A stretch of 64,000 nucleotides of DNA from Sarocladium kiliense (GCA_030734395.1 JAUZTG010000002.1:107320-171319), one strand, 5' to 3'. Shown: positions 1-11,915, counted from the stretch's first letter. The notes: generated by a model from the letters alone, not told the origin. Translations and numbers: made by a program.

Positions 1-201
1 TCATCGCGGAGCTTTATGGTGGGGTGACCAGGATGCAAGGGTTCCGCGTGCCCGGAGGCGTGGCATGAAATTATCCCCGGTTCACCCATCCTGATGACGG
101 CTAAAGGCATATAAAGGTTCAATGCCATCGCTACGGCGCCCCGACAGACTGACTGTGCTCGGAACCCAGGAAATCATCGACCCTGACACGCTTTACCCAC
201 A

Positions 202-687
202 ATGCAAACCCTTCAAGCCTCTCAGACATTGTGCGTCGAGAAGGAGGTGCCGCATAAGGACTGGCTGCTCGCAACTGCAATCATCAACGCTGAGATAGTG
301 CCCCTCTACGGACGGTTGACCAGCTGCGATCAGGTTTGCACCGGTTCGGAGGCCCCGCGTGCCGAGTTCGGACTTTCGCCTTGTACGATCGAAAGGCTAA
401 AAGACCTACATCGGGCGGTTTGCCCTGGCCCCGGACCTGGATGCACCATTTGTCCCACAATCGATCACAAACTCAACACTTTCATCTTTCAAACATGGAC
501 TCCGGCAATCGACGTAGAAGACGGAGAGCTCATGCTGGGAGAACCTGAATTTGCAACGACTTCTATCCTTGCAACTATCAACATGGTCAGGTCGTCCGAG
601 CCCCCAACTCCTCTCTGGAAACGACGCCAGTTGCGGCGGGACAGGTACGCTAGGTGGAAAATCTGCCCAACTGGCTTGCTACCATGA
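202..687 (+). CDS. possible orphan protein, 161 aa
   Basis: An open frame begins at a true ATG and encodes 161 residues. It has a cysteine-containing middle segment (residues about 75-85) and a basic C-terminus (KRRQLRRDRYARWK). I recognise no family, signal peptide or membrane segment. A possible donor (GGTACGC near 646) suggests the last exon could be different from the plain reading. It is included because composition and length are compatible with coding, but an antisense or chance frame cannot be excluded. Confidence 0.3.
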   Translation: MQTLQASQTLCVEKEVPHKDWLLATAIINAEIVPLYGRLTSCDQVCTGSEAPRAEFGLSPCTIERLKDLHRAVCPGPGPGCTICPTIDHKLNTFIFQTWTPAIDVEDGELMLGEPEFATTSILATINMVRSSEPPTPLWKRRQLRRDRYARWKICPTGLLP

Positions 688-1365
688 GAGAGTGTGTTCA
701 AGTCAAACTCAAATCACGTTCGCTGGCGCCATCAAGTTGGCACGGGCTTTCATGCGATTCCAGGGTCGGCTCCCTCATGGACGGCATCGTGTGGTCTGCC
801 AATGCTGCGATCCCGTTCAGGAGTACACCTTTGCCCCATCCGGGATGCGCATTGACTGCCAGGTCACCGCTAGATGCCGGCTGTGAATAACGCACGTGCC
901 TCCGCCTCACACAGCAGGACATCCGCATCTAGGTGACAGCATGAGATTGTCACCCCGCCTCCGGCTACTGCACAACAACGTCCCATACAAGCCAATAAAC
1001 GATTCGTCACTACTGCCTTTGCCTGCCGAGAGCCGCCCGACTGAAGGCGGTGTAGACGGTTTCGTACCTGCTGTGCTCACTCTGGTAGAATGGTGGTAGA
1101 GAGGGCAAGAAAAGGACATGGGGCGTTGGGACCGGCCGCTTCTGACTCTCTTTCCAGCGTTGTGCAGGACTTCAATCTGCCAGACGGAAGAACGAAATGC
1201 TAGAAGAGGGCGATGACCCAGTTACTGAGAAGGTCCAATCGCGGTAGCATCTTTCGACATGATCCGATTCCGTTCTCTTCACGACATTCTGCCCGCCGAC
1301 GGCATTAGCATAAATGACCTTGGCTGCCGCGCAACTATCTATCCTAATAGTTACAGGCGAGTAAA

Positions 1366-2211
1366 ATGGCCGCCAGATCCGGCGGTTTGGTCAACGCGCA
1401 AGACGCACGGAAGCCATCAGACGCGAAGCAAAAGGCAGAAGACACACCGCAGGAACTGCCAAAGGAGAAACCGAAGGCCAGTGCAGCGCGTCAAGACCAA
1501 CCTGCCAAGAATTCGGACAGTAGGTCGCGATTCTTTGTCCCGCATCCGCCGTCGCCGGATCCTCAGGACGCTCGTGGTGATGACGATAGTGATGGTGATG
1601 ATGACGTGAGGCCGAACGTCACGCCCACGAAGGTGGTCGGTTACACGCAGCACTGGTTCAAACACAAGTACGGTATCATCGAGAAAGGTCCCCGCAACAG
1701 TAGAAAGCTTTTCATCCAGCGTCCCAAACAATACGTATGCCAGGATGATACCCCCCGGGTGGACGGCAAACTCAAGCCCGATGAGAAGATAACCCGTATC
1801 TCATCAGTCGCTAATTACTACCCGAGGAATTTCACCGGTCACTATTTGGACCTCCTGAACCCCGAAAAATGGGGAAGGTCGCCCCTTAGCCGAATCCAGG
1901 TCGGAGGGGCTGACAATCGGCTGCTATGGGTAGACAGAAAGGCTGTGAGGAAGCACTGGCCGGGAGGCGAGGACAAGGTGCCCGTGACGGAGGATCTCAA
2001 GGTTGGCGACCACGTCGTGCTGAGGCAGGGGCAGATCGTGCTCCGAGCCGATCTTGCCATTGCCAGAAGGGCCGTCAGGTCCGAGGAGAATTACAGGCTA
2101 TGGAAAACCGGCGACAGGAAAGCGCTGGACCGATCTCCCAGTCCTATGCCGATGACGGAGGAACCAGGCCTGAACGAGGGCGACGCGATGAGGGACTCTG
2201 TGGAGGATTGA
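1366..2211 (+). CDS. hypothetical hydrophilic protein, 281 aa
   Basis: Single-exon frame from an ATG preceded by AAA. Residues 1-80 are low-complexity, rich in K, D, P and S, with an acidic run DDDSDGDDD. A compact basic and aromatic segment follows (about 85-260) containing GYTQHWFKHKYGIIEKG and a KVGDHVVLRQGQIVL stretch resembling a beta-rich fold. There are no membrane segments or catalytic motifs I can name. The disordered acidic N-terminus plus basic core suggests a nuclear or nucleic-acid-associated protein, but that is inference. Overlapping frames on both strands are shadows of it. Confidence 0.7.
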   Translation: MAARSGGLVNAQDARKPSDAKQKAEDTPQELPKEKPKASAARQDQPAKNSDSRSRFFVPHPPSPDPQDARGDDDSDGDDDVRPNVTPTKVVGYTQHWFKHKYGIIEKGPRNSRKLFIQRPKQYVCQDDTPRVDGKLKPDEKITRISSVANYYPRNFTGHYLDLLNPEKWGRSPLSRIQVGGADNRLLWVDRKAVRKHWPGGEDKVPVTEDLKVGDHVVLRQGQIVLRADLAIARRAVRSEENYRLWKTGDRKALDRSPSPMPMTEEPGLNEGDAMRDSVED

Positions 2212-2892
2212 TCTTTCTAGCTAGGTTAGAACTTCATGTCCGATGCTCTCCAATAGATTGCCGGGCTGGACCCGATGGTGTTTCGGTGCTTGAGTGCCAC
2301 AGCTGCCCACATCTGGCGTGCTCAGGGTGTTATTGAGATCTACACACGGATCCGTTAGCGATGCCCGTAACCGCCTCTCCGCGCTCGTTGATACGAACAT
2401 GGAGCTGCCCGAACTTCGTTGGATTCCCGTGAACTATCTGATGGAGAGTGATGGGTACCCATCGTGCCGTCAAGGAGAGGGGGTAACTGTTCCAGGGATT
2501 GTGCATCGTGCGGTTGGAAGCTGAACAGGAACTCCATCGTATTGTATAGCTCATTCTGGACTTCTTCAGATGGAGCACAAATCGCACAAGTCATTCAGCG
2601 AACGTCTAAAGTGGATCGCGGTTGCCACTCGGTCGCGGCAAATAATGATGGTGGGCGCTCTGATAGCGATACCTCCAGCGCGACTCATGTCATTGACAAC
2701 CATTACTGGCCCATGGCGCGAGATGAGCCACACGTGCCGCACATGGTCCAGTCGAGCTGCACAGTTCAGTTTGGCCTGATGACAGCTCTGGCCCATGTCC
2801 ATTTCTGGATGCCGCCTTGCGGAGTAGATCAATCTACGTTGTGCTACGGTACATAACAAGGGGAATCGGTGTCCTAACCCGGTGGACCGACG

Positions 2893-3300
2893 GTGTCAAG
2901 CATGGTGTTCACACGGAACGATGAAGCTCGTCCGTCGCCCCTGCCCGGCGCGCTCTTGCAGGAGCTGGTCTCAATGCAAGAGCGCTGCAGCCAGCTTCAA
3001 CGCGCGCTTGACAACGCGGAGAGAGCAAGGGACGAGTCCGTGGAGCGTCTCCACGACGTGCAGCACGCCCAGGACATGGCGGAGGCAAGAGTCGAGATGT
3101 GCACGGATGTTCTGAGGGAGAAGGACGCGGAGCTCAGAGAGAAGGATAGAAAGCTCCAGAGGCTGAAATATGTCCTGGGCCTTGCATTAGGAGACGGGCA
3201 AGGTCGGAAGGATGACACCATGCATGAGCTCTGGGACTTGGCCACCAGCGATCCGCCGAGGTGCAGCAAAAAACGCAAATGCACCGAGACGGCAGACTAG
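2893..3300 (+). CDS. small coiled-coil protein, 135 aa
   Basis: A complete frame encodes a protein that is nearly all amphipathic helix from residue 18 to 95. It has heptad-like leucines and a charged repeat LREKDAELREKDRKLQRL. The tail KKRKCTE is a possible nuclear localisation signal. The frame begins with GTG (MSSMVF in the bacterial reading), so the real fungal start is probably the ATG four codons in, MVFTRN. It is one of several small coiled-coil orphans in the first 18 kb. No family was recognised; dimerisation is the only supported property. Confidence 0.6.
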   Translation: MSSMVFTRNDEARPSPLPGALLQELVSMQERCSQLQRALDNAERARDESVERLHDVQHAQDMAEARVEMCTDVLREKDAELREKDRKLQRLKYVLGLALGDGQGRKDDTMHELWDLATSDPPRCSKKRKCTETAD

Positions 3301-3823
3301 TACACTTCAACGAATTACCTTGCAATGGCTGCACTCAGACACGGCAAGAGGTCACAATAAGACAGCCGCTGGACGGAGAATACATGCGTACCTATTTGTT
3401 GAACAGTTTGAATTATTCCGCAAAAATGGTGATCCTTTCCCCGATGGGTCCCAACCACTGGACCTGGATGTCCTCCTTTGCTCTTCAGGCCTCGTTCCCG
3501 GCTCGTCGGCATCACCTTGTTTTGGAGTTTCTTGAACGTGGATTGATCTCTGGATTGAATGCTGACCTTTCAGCCTCCTTGAATTACTAAAAGCCAACCC
3601 AGAAGTCTACCCACGTCAACGAGCGCAGAGATGATATACGGGCTCTGTTCCAAAAGAGTCAGCCTGCCACTGGCCGCCGAAGCTTTGGAAGAGTTTAATC
3701 GCTCCCAACGTCCCGTGGTACAGGACAGCATCTCGACAAAAGCCGGCCCGCTCGAGCTCGCGATCGCTGACACACAAGATCAGGCTCCATAACCTTCTCG
3801 TGAAGGATTGCGGGATGGATAAT

Positions 3824-5425
3824 TTATATCTGTCCTCCCCTCGAGTCAAGGTACTCCTTGTCGCTTTCGCAGCACATCTTCCAGAGCAGAGATGCATCAG
3901 AGGCTGTGACGCCTTCATACCGTTGCTGCAAATCGATGCATCCGGACCAGATGAGCAAGCAAGACACAGCCGCAATGACCTGAGCGTCGCCGGAGTCCCT
4001 AGAGTCCCAGGGACGAGTCCCTTCAAAAACCCAGCACGACTTGTTGTTCAGTTGTGTTCGTTGGAGATATCGATGAAACCTTCCTCGGATCCAGTCCGGA
4101 GATGCCTGCGCGATTCTTAGTCCAGAATCCCAACATGGATTGCATGTGCTCACCTGGTAGTGCAAACGAAACAAGGCAGCCCAAAGGTTTTCCATCTGGT
4201 ATGCATTGTGTGACACGATCGATCGGAGGTACGACAGCCGATTGGGGTCATTCTTCAGATCGTTTTCAGCATGGTGAGCGAAAAGCATCTGCTCCTCCTT
4301 CAGGTTCCCTTCAACTCCTTTCAGATCTCCTACTCGTCTCAACACTTCTTTGGTCAGATCATCCGGCGACTGTGGCGGGTAGTCCGGCCGTTTGGCAGAG
4401 ACGAGTGTCCTGTTCGTTCAGCAACATCCCCAATTGAGACGGAGAGTGACTCACTTCACGACTGTCACCCCGCGAGTCGACACGGCACCATCGCCCTGGT
4501 TGTTCGGAGACGATGACATAATGCAGTCCAACAGGGCTGCGACGTCCGATGGGCCTGCTGGGTGACTTTCCGCTCCTGATTGGCTAACAAGAAAGCCAAC
4601 ATCACGTAAAGCGCTGACTTCTTCAGGTTGAAGATGGAACCAGTCTGTCGCTCGCCTCCAGAAGTCACGACTTGACTGATCGAGCTCCTCGGGCATTTCC
4701 ATAACGTAGCGGGTACAGGGTAGGAGAAGTTCACCCCCGATCTGCAGGCACCTGAACATATCTTTGACGTAGTGTGTGATGCTGAACAGGACCGGTGCGC
4801 AGCAGATCTGTCTGACGGATGCAGTTCGAGTTGTTGCCAGCCTGCCGAAGCTATGGTGCTCACATCGGTGCGGCGTCTCATGGCTGGAAGACGTTAGCGC
4901 TCTGACTGCGAATCATCTCCTAACATACTTGTCATCTTGTCCAAGAAACTCGACCCGGGAAACAGCAAGTTCTGTCGCGGATCGAGAGGAATTCACGTGA
5001 AAGGCTTGTGTGTTCGAGTCATGTGAAGTTGTCGTGGGGGTTCCTGCATTTTCGAGATTCGAATCAGGCACTGACACGACGAGAGTCGCTGGCTGAAAGT
5101 CGAGATTACGAGCGCTATCGGTGGCCTCGGGGCTGTTAGGTGGTGTGAGCGGGACGAGATGGTACTCGGAGTCCGTTCCTGGGGGGTGAAATATTCTCAT
5201 CGCGAATGTGTATGAACCTTGCGCAAATATGGGAGACTGTGGCCGGAGGTAGATGGAATTTATAAGTCTGGTAGGGCTGCCGTCTGCCAGGTCCAGGGCT
5301 GACCCGACTTCATCATCATAGGGCAGGGTTCGGAAGCGCAACCTACCACGGAATACGCTGGGGGCTGGGGACACTGATGGTATGGAGTCACAGCTCCTGA
5401 CAGCACACACACGGGAGCTTACCAC
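3824..5425 (-). CDS. hypothetical protein, four exons, 5' end uncertain
   Basis: Four exons join in frame: 5425-4929, 4883-4455, 4409-4154 and 4105-3824. The introns are 45, 45 and 48 bases, each GT...AG with a branch site (GCTAAC, GCTGAAC, GACTAAG) just before the acceptor. Each junction removes a frame-ending stop, which strongly supports the model. The open part encodes about 487 residues; the first in-frame ATG is at 5200 (412 aa). Coding-like sequence extends upstream of it, so a further 5' exon, perhaps containing the ATG near 5570, is likely. The N-terminal half is Ser/Pro/Thr-rich and the C-terminal half helical. No family recognised. Confidence 0.65.
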
Positions 5426-5499
5426 CAGCTGGCAGAGGCGCCAAGCACTTTGGTTTGATGGGTTTGATAGTGACGCAGCTCATTACGAGCACGGCCTCA

Positions 5500-7285
5500 C
5501 CTCACGCCCGGCAAAGAAAATCCCGAGGTGTCTACAGCAAGAGCGATTCCCATGAACCTTCTCGAGGAGGGAACCACGTTTGGATTGGTGCTGTTGGTAT
5601 GTCCATCTGCAAGTGGGGTGTGACTGAAGAGGGGCCAAGGGGGCCACGTACATTCTCCCCCACGCCCTCTGTGCAAGGTTGTTCTGGTGTGGGCCGCCGG
5701 GTGCTGGCTGTGCTGAGGAAATCTAACGGGATGCCCTGACAGGGTTTCTTGATAATGGCAATGGATCAGGCATCCTGTGAGAATCGGATGGGTCTGACTT
5801 GAAATTAACCCCACATATGTTGGCGACCAACCATGGGCTGCTCACCCGCACGAAGGGTGGAGGGGAGTGTCGCAGTGGCGTGCTCGTGTCACCCTCCCCT
5901 CGGCGGGAACCTTGCCTGGCCCATCGCAGATTGAGCTAGTCTGAATAAGAATAGACTGCTCTGCCTGAGCTCAGCGCGGACGCCAAGATGCAGGGGCTTG
6001 TTCGATCAGGAATCAGTTCAAACACACCCGCTAAACCTGTTGCGGCACACCGTAGTTTTTGGCCCCATATTTGAACCGCCATGTGAGTCCGAAAGCCAGG
6101 CTTCTTCCGGCTGCCTTATACCCGAGCTGCAATAATCATACACCTTGAAGGTCAGGTCATAATCCGCCGTGTTTGCTGGGGTGCACCAACGGCATACGCA
6201 CTGGCGGACGCCATCATCACCACGCGCCAAGGCTGTGGGGTCTAAGCCAGCAAGGGCGGGGTTTGGCAACTGGCCTCGCTGTATACCTCTGCATGGATGA
6301 AGGAGATCAATCAATCTCGTAAATATCTTCCCCCCTCTTCGGGGATTCTTAGCCAACTTCGCACTGCATTGCCGATACGGAGACCAGTCGTTCCTGGCAG
6401 TAGTGGCCTCGCGAGCCCGCGCGTCATTGCTTGTTCGGATGGCTTCATTCCTTTTTCACCAAGCTTGCAGACAAGGTTGACGAAAAGGAGCCGGGGTCGA
6501 GAGCCCCGGCGTATCGAGGACGCTCGAGTGCGGGGCCTCGAATCTGAAGACTCGGCCCACCATCAATGAATGGTTGGCCACACTCTGCACCAATGTGGCC
6601 TTTTGACTGCAAGGGCCTGAGCTGACTTCAATCCTGATCCTGGCGTCGTCGGCATTCAGTTCTGATGAAAGAAAATGTGCTATACTGTGAAAGGACTAAC
6701 GTACGCGGCAAAACCATTCCTAATTCAGCTAAGTCAGTGGAACTGGCTTCCGCGCTAAGGGGCCTGGGATCATAAAAAGCGGGTACCACACCCTTCTCCT
6801 GTCTGGCTCAGCTCGAATTGTTGTCCCGGCGCAATGCAGCATGTTCCCGAAGTTGCGAGTAGCCAGCAGATGCACGTCAGAGTTGCACTTTCCTTCTGCA
6901 GCTCGTAGCACGGCTGCCAAGACTCCCTGACTGGTCGCTGGGGGACAATCCTTGGGTCGTCTTTCTCACAGTGAAGCACTATAAGTGCCCACGGTTCGGC
7001 TGCAGTCAGAGCTCTATTTCGTCAACAACACGCAGCTGAGCCGCGGTAATGCTGTGATCTTCACTTGGCGCGACCTTCATCACACTTCAGTATGCCCAAC
7101 ATTCGACGATGCGCGCAGTGGCGTCATAGAGCGTCACAATCCCTGCGGCTACTATCCCTGCGGCTACGATCCCTGAGGAGCAAGACCAGACGCATTCCCT
7201 GGGCTCGCATTCTCTGTATCGAGGGCGATGGAGATCTATTGAACGTGTGAGTTTTGTGTCCTTGATCAACGAACTGAGCTGACCC
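5500..7285. other. stretch with no supported gene
   Basis: No frame here both starts at ATG and looks coding or can be joined by convincing splice signals. A short direct repeat of a 15-base unit (ATCCCTGCGGCTACT and variants) lies at about 7138-7176. The 5' exon(s) of the minus-strand gene ending at 3824 may lie at the left edge, and the upstream region of the methyltransferase-like gene at the right edge. Confidence 0.5.
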
Positions 7286-8154
7286 ATGGCTTCTCACCGA
7301 TGCAGCAGACGAGACAGTCGGCCTGCGAGACCGCAAACCTTCCACAGCACTTCCTCATCGGAGACGCTCCATAACCCGCCGAAGACGCCCTCACACAATG
7401 CCTCATCGGACACGCTGTGTTCCGCGGGGAGCGTATCGTCAGCCTGGACTACAGTCCCAGAACAATTCGACGAGACGGAGTGAGCCCATCGCACCGCGAT
7501 CTGAACCAGGCTAACTTTCCAGGATCCGACGATCTCGCAAAATCTTGGATGACGCATTCCCACAGCAGCCGAACGACCTACTGTTCATGGGCAGCACAAT
7601 CTATTTCGCAACGTATAAGCCCTTTTCTGATTCTATGAAGCTTTGGTTCTGATCACTCAACAGGGACACCGCGAAACGATACCCTTATGCGCGGATTACC
7701 CACCTATCCCCGACAAATATTGAGATCCATCCCGACGACACGCCTGAAAATTGCTGTTTTCAAGAAGGCTCGCTCCGAGACTCCCCCTGGGCGAAACCGC
7801 AGGACTTCATTCTCCTTCGCGACATTCAAGACGTCAGCGATTGGCGAGAGCTATTCTCGAATGTGAAGAAGAGCCTTCGTGCGGGAGGGGTCGCTCACTT
7901 GGTTGTAACCAACGCGAGCAAGCCGATTCATACCAGTTCAGAGGCCAACAGTGAGGGGGCCACTGATGACCGCGGCGTTGATCTGACCAACCTTCGGCAG
8001 TGCTTCATGTATGCTGAGTTCACCGATATTCGATGGTGTAGCGAGACAGAATACCACTTAGACTCGGCTCCCATACGAAGGTGAGAACCTGCGGCTTGTT
8101 CACAATCACCGTACTGACGTGAACTCTAGTTTTTCTATCACAGGTCGAGCCTAA
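7286..8154 (+). CDS. LaeA-like class I methyltransferase, degenerate
   Basis: Exons 7286-7479, 7523-7612, 7664-8080 and 8130-8154 join in frame through introns of 43, 51 and 49 bases with good branch sites (GGCTAAC; GTACTGAC), giving 241 aa. Without the last splice it stops at 8084 (234 aa). The central part follows the LaeA/TAM-type methyltransferase plan: a strand (DLLFMGSTIYFA) at motif I, ITHLSPTNIEI at motif II, FILLRDIQDVSDWRELF at motif IV and LRAGGVAHLVV at motif V. The glycine-rich SAM loop expected in motif I is reduced to GSTIY, so catalysis is doubtful. The usual longer C-terminal domain is missing. LaeA relatives control secondary metabolism, but this copy may be a pseudoenzyme or a decaying gene. 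Confidence 0.7.
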
Positions 8155-9431
8155 TGACTGCCGCCATCTCCTTCTTTTACTTTGCTTTAGGTCATGACTG
8201 TTAGATTCTGAATTGGCGTTCAATTTGTGAAGGACATCCGTCGAGTCCATGTTGTAGGATATGTTTAAGATATTCTTAAGACCGTTCAATGTATTCCCAT
8301 ACCTCACAGTAGCGCCTCGGCTGTTCGTGGCCTGATCGGATGATGTCGCGGGTGTATGTGGTGTTAGATAATGGGATTGGTTGTCATACACAGGGTAGAA
8401 TCTGGTAGATCAGCCCTGCTCGCAGCTGCTAACCTTGTCCCAAGGTGCTTGTTGATATATAACAACCTCCATTACCCTATCCTGAAGGCCGACCTTCAGC
8501 CGTTGGGTAGCACTGTTTCCCATGGCTCGTCACAGGAACCTTACAGACGAATGGATTCTTCCGGGATATCAGATGCCAGTGAGTATTGTTTCAGCTATGC
8601 TTCAGTCACGGACACAATAGTTGTTGACAATCCGGGTGAAGATGTACCCTGCGAGCGGTCCGAAGCCAGAGTGAACGGTATTTATAAATACAAGCCGACG
8701 CCCTGTCGTCATGCATCTCAAGACAGCATGGGAGACACCACAGCCGTGCCCAAACCCTGGCGGGAAGGACAGGGGTAGGGGGCACAATCCTGGGGCCGAT
8801 GACCGCGGAGAAAGCCGCAAGGTGGCATGGCCGCGGTGGGTAGCGACTCTGTTGTGCAATCCGGTTCACTGTAGAAGGTCCACGTAGGCAGCGTCACCGT
8901 TTACTTTGCCGTCAGCGTAACAACGCACAGGAGGAATAACAAGAAGTCCAGAAGTACGCCGCTTCACCTGGGCGTTATGCATTGCCTGGGTCGCACACGC
9001 CCTCCCCCTACCGCCGGAGAGTGCGGGTAAAGACCGCTGAAGTCCCGCAACGCCCGCTGGGTGTGACACGAGAGTGCCTAGATCGGATCAGTGGCGTATC
9101 CGCCTTAGTACACATACGTTCTGGGCGCCTGCAGTCTGCTCCTGCGAAAATCCAGGCGCTTGAGCCGCATATCACCCCCGTTCGTACTGAGACGAAGGTG
9201 TAGATGGCCAGAGCCTCACATCGCCCGCCAATGGGAGTGAGAATCCTGTGCCCAGTCACTGGATCTCCAAGTCACCGCTGCTCTTTGGGCCTCCCTCTCT
9301 CGAGCCTCTTCCCTACTTCCCCAATTTTCCATCCTGTCCCCTGACTATGGTCTTGATCAACTTCTCTCTTCTGTGTATTCAAACCTGAGTACTCCTTCAT
9401 CAAGCGCGCCATTTCCACACTGCTTTGCCTC
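8155..9431. other. intergenic and promoter region of the ABC transporter
   Basis: No gene is supported. A 135-codon frame at 8371-8778 lacks any recognisable feature. The last 150 bases before the ATG at 9432 are strongly pyrimidine-rich (runs of CCTCCCTCTC and CTTCTCTCTT), a common feature of well-expressed filamentous fungal promoters and leaders. Confidence 0.5.
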
Positions 9432-11915
9432 ATGGCCTCCGACACGATCTTCTACTATGGCTACCCAGGCGCCAAATTCCTCTACTTCGTTGCTGCATCG
9501 ACCCTTGCAGCACTCACTCTCCAGAGCCCATTGGAAGATGAACGAAAGCGAGGACCTCGAGTTTCATATCGCCTGCTCAACATCATCCTCGCTATCATCG
9601 TCTCAATCTACGCCTTCGAGGCAATAACTGTGCCCGCCAATGACTTCTCCCGTGGCCCGTCGCCCAGAGGTCTGGTGGTTGTCGGGCGCTCGCTGTCTGC
9701 GGTGGCGTTTGCCTACCAGCTTTGCCAACTCCTCGTCAACCGCCATCCCGTCTGGCATCCTTTCCGGGGGTCCTGGGTTATTGCCGTGTTTGCAGAGGCC
9801 ACTTTCGTTGTCACGAATCTCATCTACCACGGCTTACTTCCTCGGAAATCAGAGGTTCTTCTCGTTATCATCAAGAATTTTCTGTTACTGGCTCTCGTCT
9901 TCGGCTCCATGCAGCCGACTGCGTCCCCGCCTGCCAAACCGAACACTGCCAAACCGAACACTGCCGAGACGGACGATTGCGAAAGTAGACACCCCATTCC
10001 CGCCCAAACGTACAGGAAGAACGAACAGGTGGGCTATGACTCAACTGAAAGACGTGACTCAGCTTCCGACTCGGAATCCGACCAAAATTCAGACGAGATC
10101 TCCGCAGGGAAGCGTCGTCGTGAGCAAGAGCACAAGGAGCACCTCGCGGGATCAGGCAGCTGGGTGAAGTACGCCAAGGAGTATCGCATTCTTCTCCCTC
10201 ATGTATTGCCGGAGCGCAGCCGTGCCCTGATGATCCAAGCCTTTGGAGTCGTCGCATGTCTGATCGGGTCCCGTCTGCTCGCGATCTGCATACCCCGCCA
10301 GGCGGCCATCGTCGTGGACACGCTGTACGAGCGCAACAGTGCAGATCCTCGCTCTGCTTTTGTTGTCTTCTTGTCCCTCCAATTCCTGTCCTCTACTGCG
10401 ATCCCCTTTGTTGAAAAGTGGTTCCTCACACCACTTCAGTCCGGATTCAACCAGCGGATCGCCCGAGCGGTGTACTCTCACATGATGCATCTGTCTGCCG
10501 AGTTTCACGACGCGCAGAGCTTGTCTGATAGACTGAACGCCGTGAATGGGGGGGATGCTCTTTTCCAGCTCATCCAGCAGATCTTCTTTCATGCTCTTCC
10601 CAAGTCTGCAGATCTGGCCGTTGCCGCGGTGTATCTCTCGAGAACATTCGGACCCTACGAAGTCCTGATCACCGCCACGACCGGACTAGCCTTTCTCACT
10701 GTTGCAAATTACCTTACGGGTCTGTCTCGGCTCGGCATGAAAGACCGCCAGGAAAAGCGCCTGGAGGAGGGTTCCGTGCGCGCGGACGGCCTTCGTAGCT
10801 GGCACACAGCCGCAGCTTTCAACAGGATCCCATACGAGTGCAACCGGCACGATGTTGCTGTCGCCGCCAGGCATCGCGCGGAGAACAGGTCTGACATGCA
10901 GTCAAACATCTTCGGCAGCCTACAGAGCACCACACTGTTTCTCGGATTCGTGGCCAGCGGCTTCCTGGCCGTCTCTCAAATACAATCGAAAGCGATATCT
11001 CCCGCGCAGTATGTCATGCTTGGCACGTACTGGAGCCAGCTTTCCGGTGCTCTGCAGTTCTTCGCGGGCGTTTGGAAGCGAAATAGCCATCTATTCGTCG
11101 AGACCGAGCTTCTCCTCTCCTTCATGCGAGCCGAGGCAAAAGTAAGAGATAAACCATCAGCCAAGCCCCTTCGCTTCAGCAAAGGAACGATCGAGTTTGA
11201 CAGTGTCAGTTTCTCTTACGACGGCAAGCGCAACATCCTGGAGAGCATCGACCTCGTCATTCCCGGCGGTCAGAAGGTAGCTTTTGTTGGGCCAAGCGGC
11301 GCAGGCAAATCCACCATGATGAGGTTGCTGATGCGTATGTATGATTTGATGCAAGGCGCTATTCGGATCGATGGCCAAGACCTACGTGACGTCACTTTAT
11401 CCAGCCTTAGACAGGTGATGGGTGTCGTCCCGCAGCGGGCTGAGTTTTTTGACGGCACAGTCCGAGAGCACGTGGGGTACGGGAGAGAGAAAGCGTCGGA
11501 TGAAGAAATAAAAAGCGCTTGCGGTGCCGCCAGCATTCCGCTGGAAAAGTTCACGAAAGGCTACGACACAAATGTGAATACACTGTCAGGAGGCGAACAA
11601 CAGCGCGTTGCCATTGCGCGGGCCATCCTGAAGGAAGCCAACATCATACTCCTGGACGAGGCAACGAGCTCTGTCGACACGGAGACAGAGTATGACATTC
11701 AGCAGTCCCTCAACGCGCTCTGCACCGGCCGGACGACCATTGTAATAGCACACCGTCTGTCCACTGTGAAAAATGCGGATAAGATCGTTGTGTTTGAGGA
11801 CGGCGGCATCATTGAGAGTGGGAACCACGAGGAACTCATCAAGCGCTGTGGGAAATACGCCAGCTTGTGGGAGAAGCAGTTCTATCACGAGCCTCAGAAC
11901 GATAATCAAGGTTGA
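9432..11915 (+). CDS. ABC half-transporter, Hmt1/ABCB6-like
   Basis: One uninterrupted exon of 827 codons. Residues 1-165 form an N-terminal hydrophobic domain (TMD0). A hydrophilic linker (about 165-245) carries a duplicated AKPNT and acidic/Ser clusters. The ABC transmembrane domain spans about 265-560 and the nucleotide-binding domain about 585-815. Walker A is GPSGAGKST at 620-628, the signature LSGGEQQ at 718, Walker B ends LLDE with Asp742 and Glu743, and the switch histidine is His774 (IAHRLST). All catalytic residues are present. The TMD0-plus-half-transporter plan matches the fungal vacuolar Hmt1 / ABCB6 group, which exports glutathione- or phytochelatin-bound metals or related conjugates into the vacuole. 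The substrate is inferred from family only. It is the best-preserved gene in the window. Confidence 0.95.
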   Translation: MASDTIFYYGYPGAKFLYFVAASTLAALTLQSPLEDERKRGPRVSYRLLNIILAIIVSIYAFEAITVPANDFSRGPSPRGLVVVGRSLSAVAFAYQLCQLLVNRHPVWHPFRGSWVIAVFAEATFVVTNLIYHGLLPRKSEVLLVIIKNFLLLALVFGSMQPTASPPAKPNTAKPNTAETDDCESRHPIPAQTYRKNEQVGYDSTERRDSASDSESDQNSDEISAGKRRREQEHKEHLAGSGSWVKYAKEYRILLPHVLPERSRALMIQAFGVVACLIGSRLLAICIPRQAAIVVDTLYERNSADPRSAFVVFLSLQFLSSTAIPFVEKWFLTPLQSGFNQRIARAVYSHMMHLSAEFHDAQSLSDRLNAVNGGDALFQLIQQIFFHALPKSADLAVAAVYLSRTFGPYEVLITATTGLAFLTVANYLTGLSRLGMKDRQEKRLEEGSVRADGLRSWHTAAAFNRIPYECNRHDVAVAARHRAENRSDMQSNIFGSLQSTTLFLGFVASGFLAVSQIQSKAISPAQYVMLGTYWSQLSGALQFFAGVWKRNSHLFVETELLLSFMRAEAKVRDKPSAKPLRFSKGTIEFDSVSFSYDGKRNILESIDLVIPGGQKVAFVGPSGAGKSTMMRLLMRMYDLMQGAIRIDGQDLRDVTLSSLRQVMGVVPQRAEFFDGTVREHVGYGREKASDEEIKSACGAASIPLEKFTKGYDTNVNTLSGGEQQRVAIARAILKEANIILLDEATSSVDTETEYDIQQSLNALCTGRTTIVIAHRLSTVKNADKIVVFEDGGIIESGNHEELIKRCGKYASLWEKQFYHEPQNDNQG

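Noticed and set aside
8371..8778. 135-codon plus frame
   Set aside because: It starts in a poor context, has no recognisable composition bias or domain, and lies in a region that otherwise looks intergenic.
9640..10592. Several 75-175 codon frames on both strands within the ABC transporter gene
   Set aside because: They overlap an intact 827-codon conserved gene and have no features of their own.
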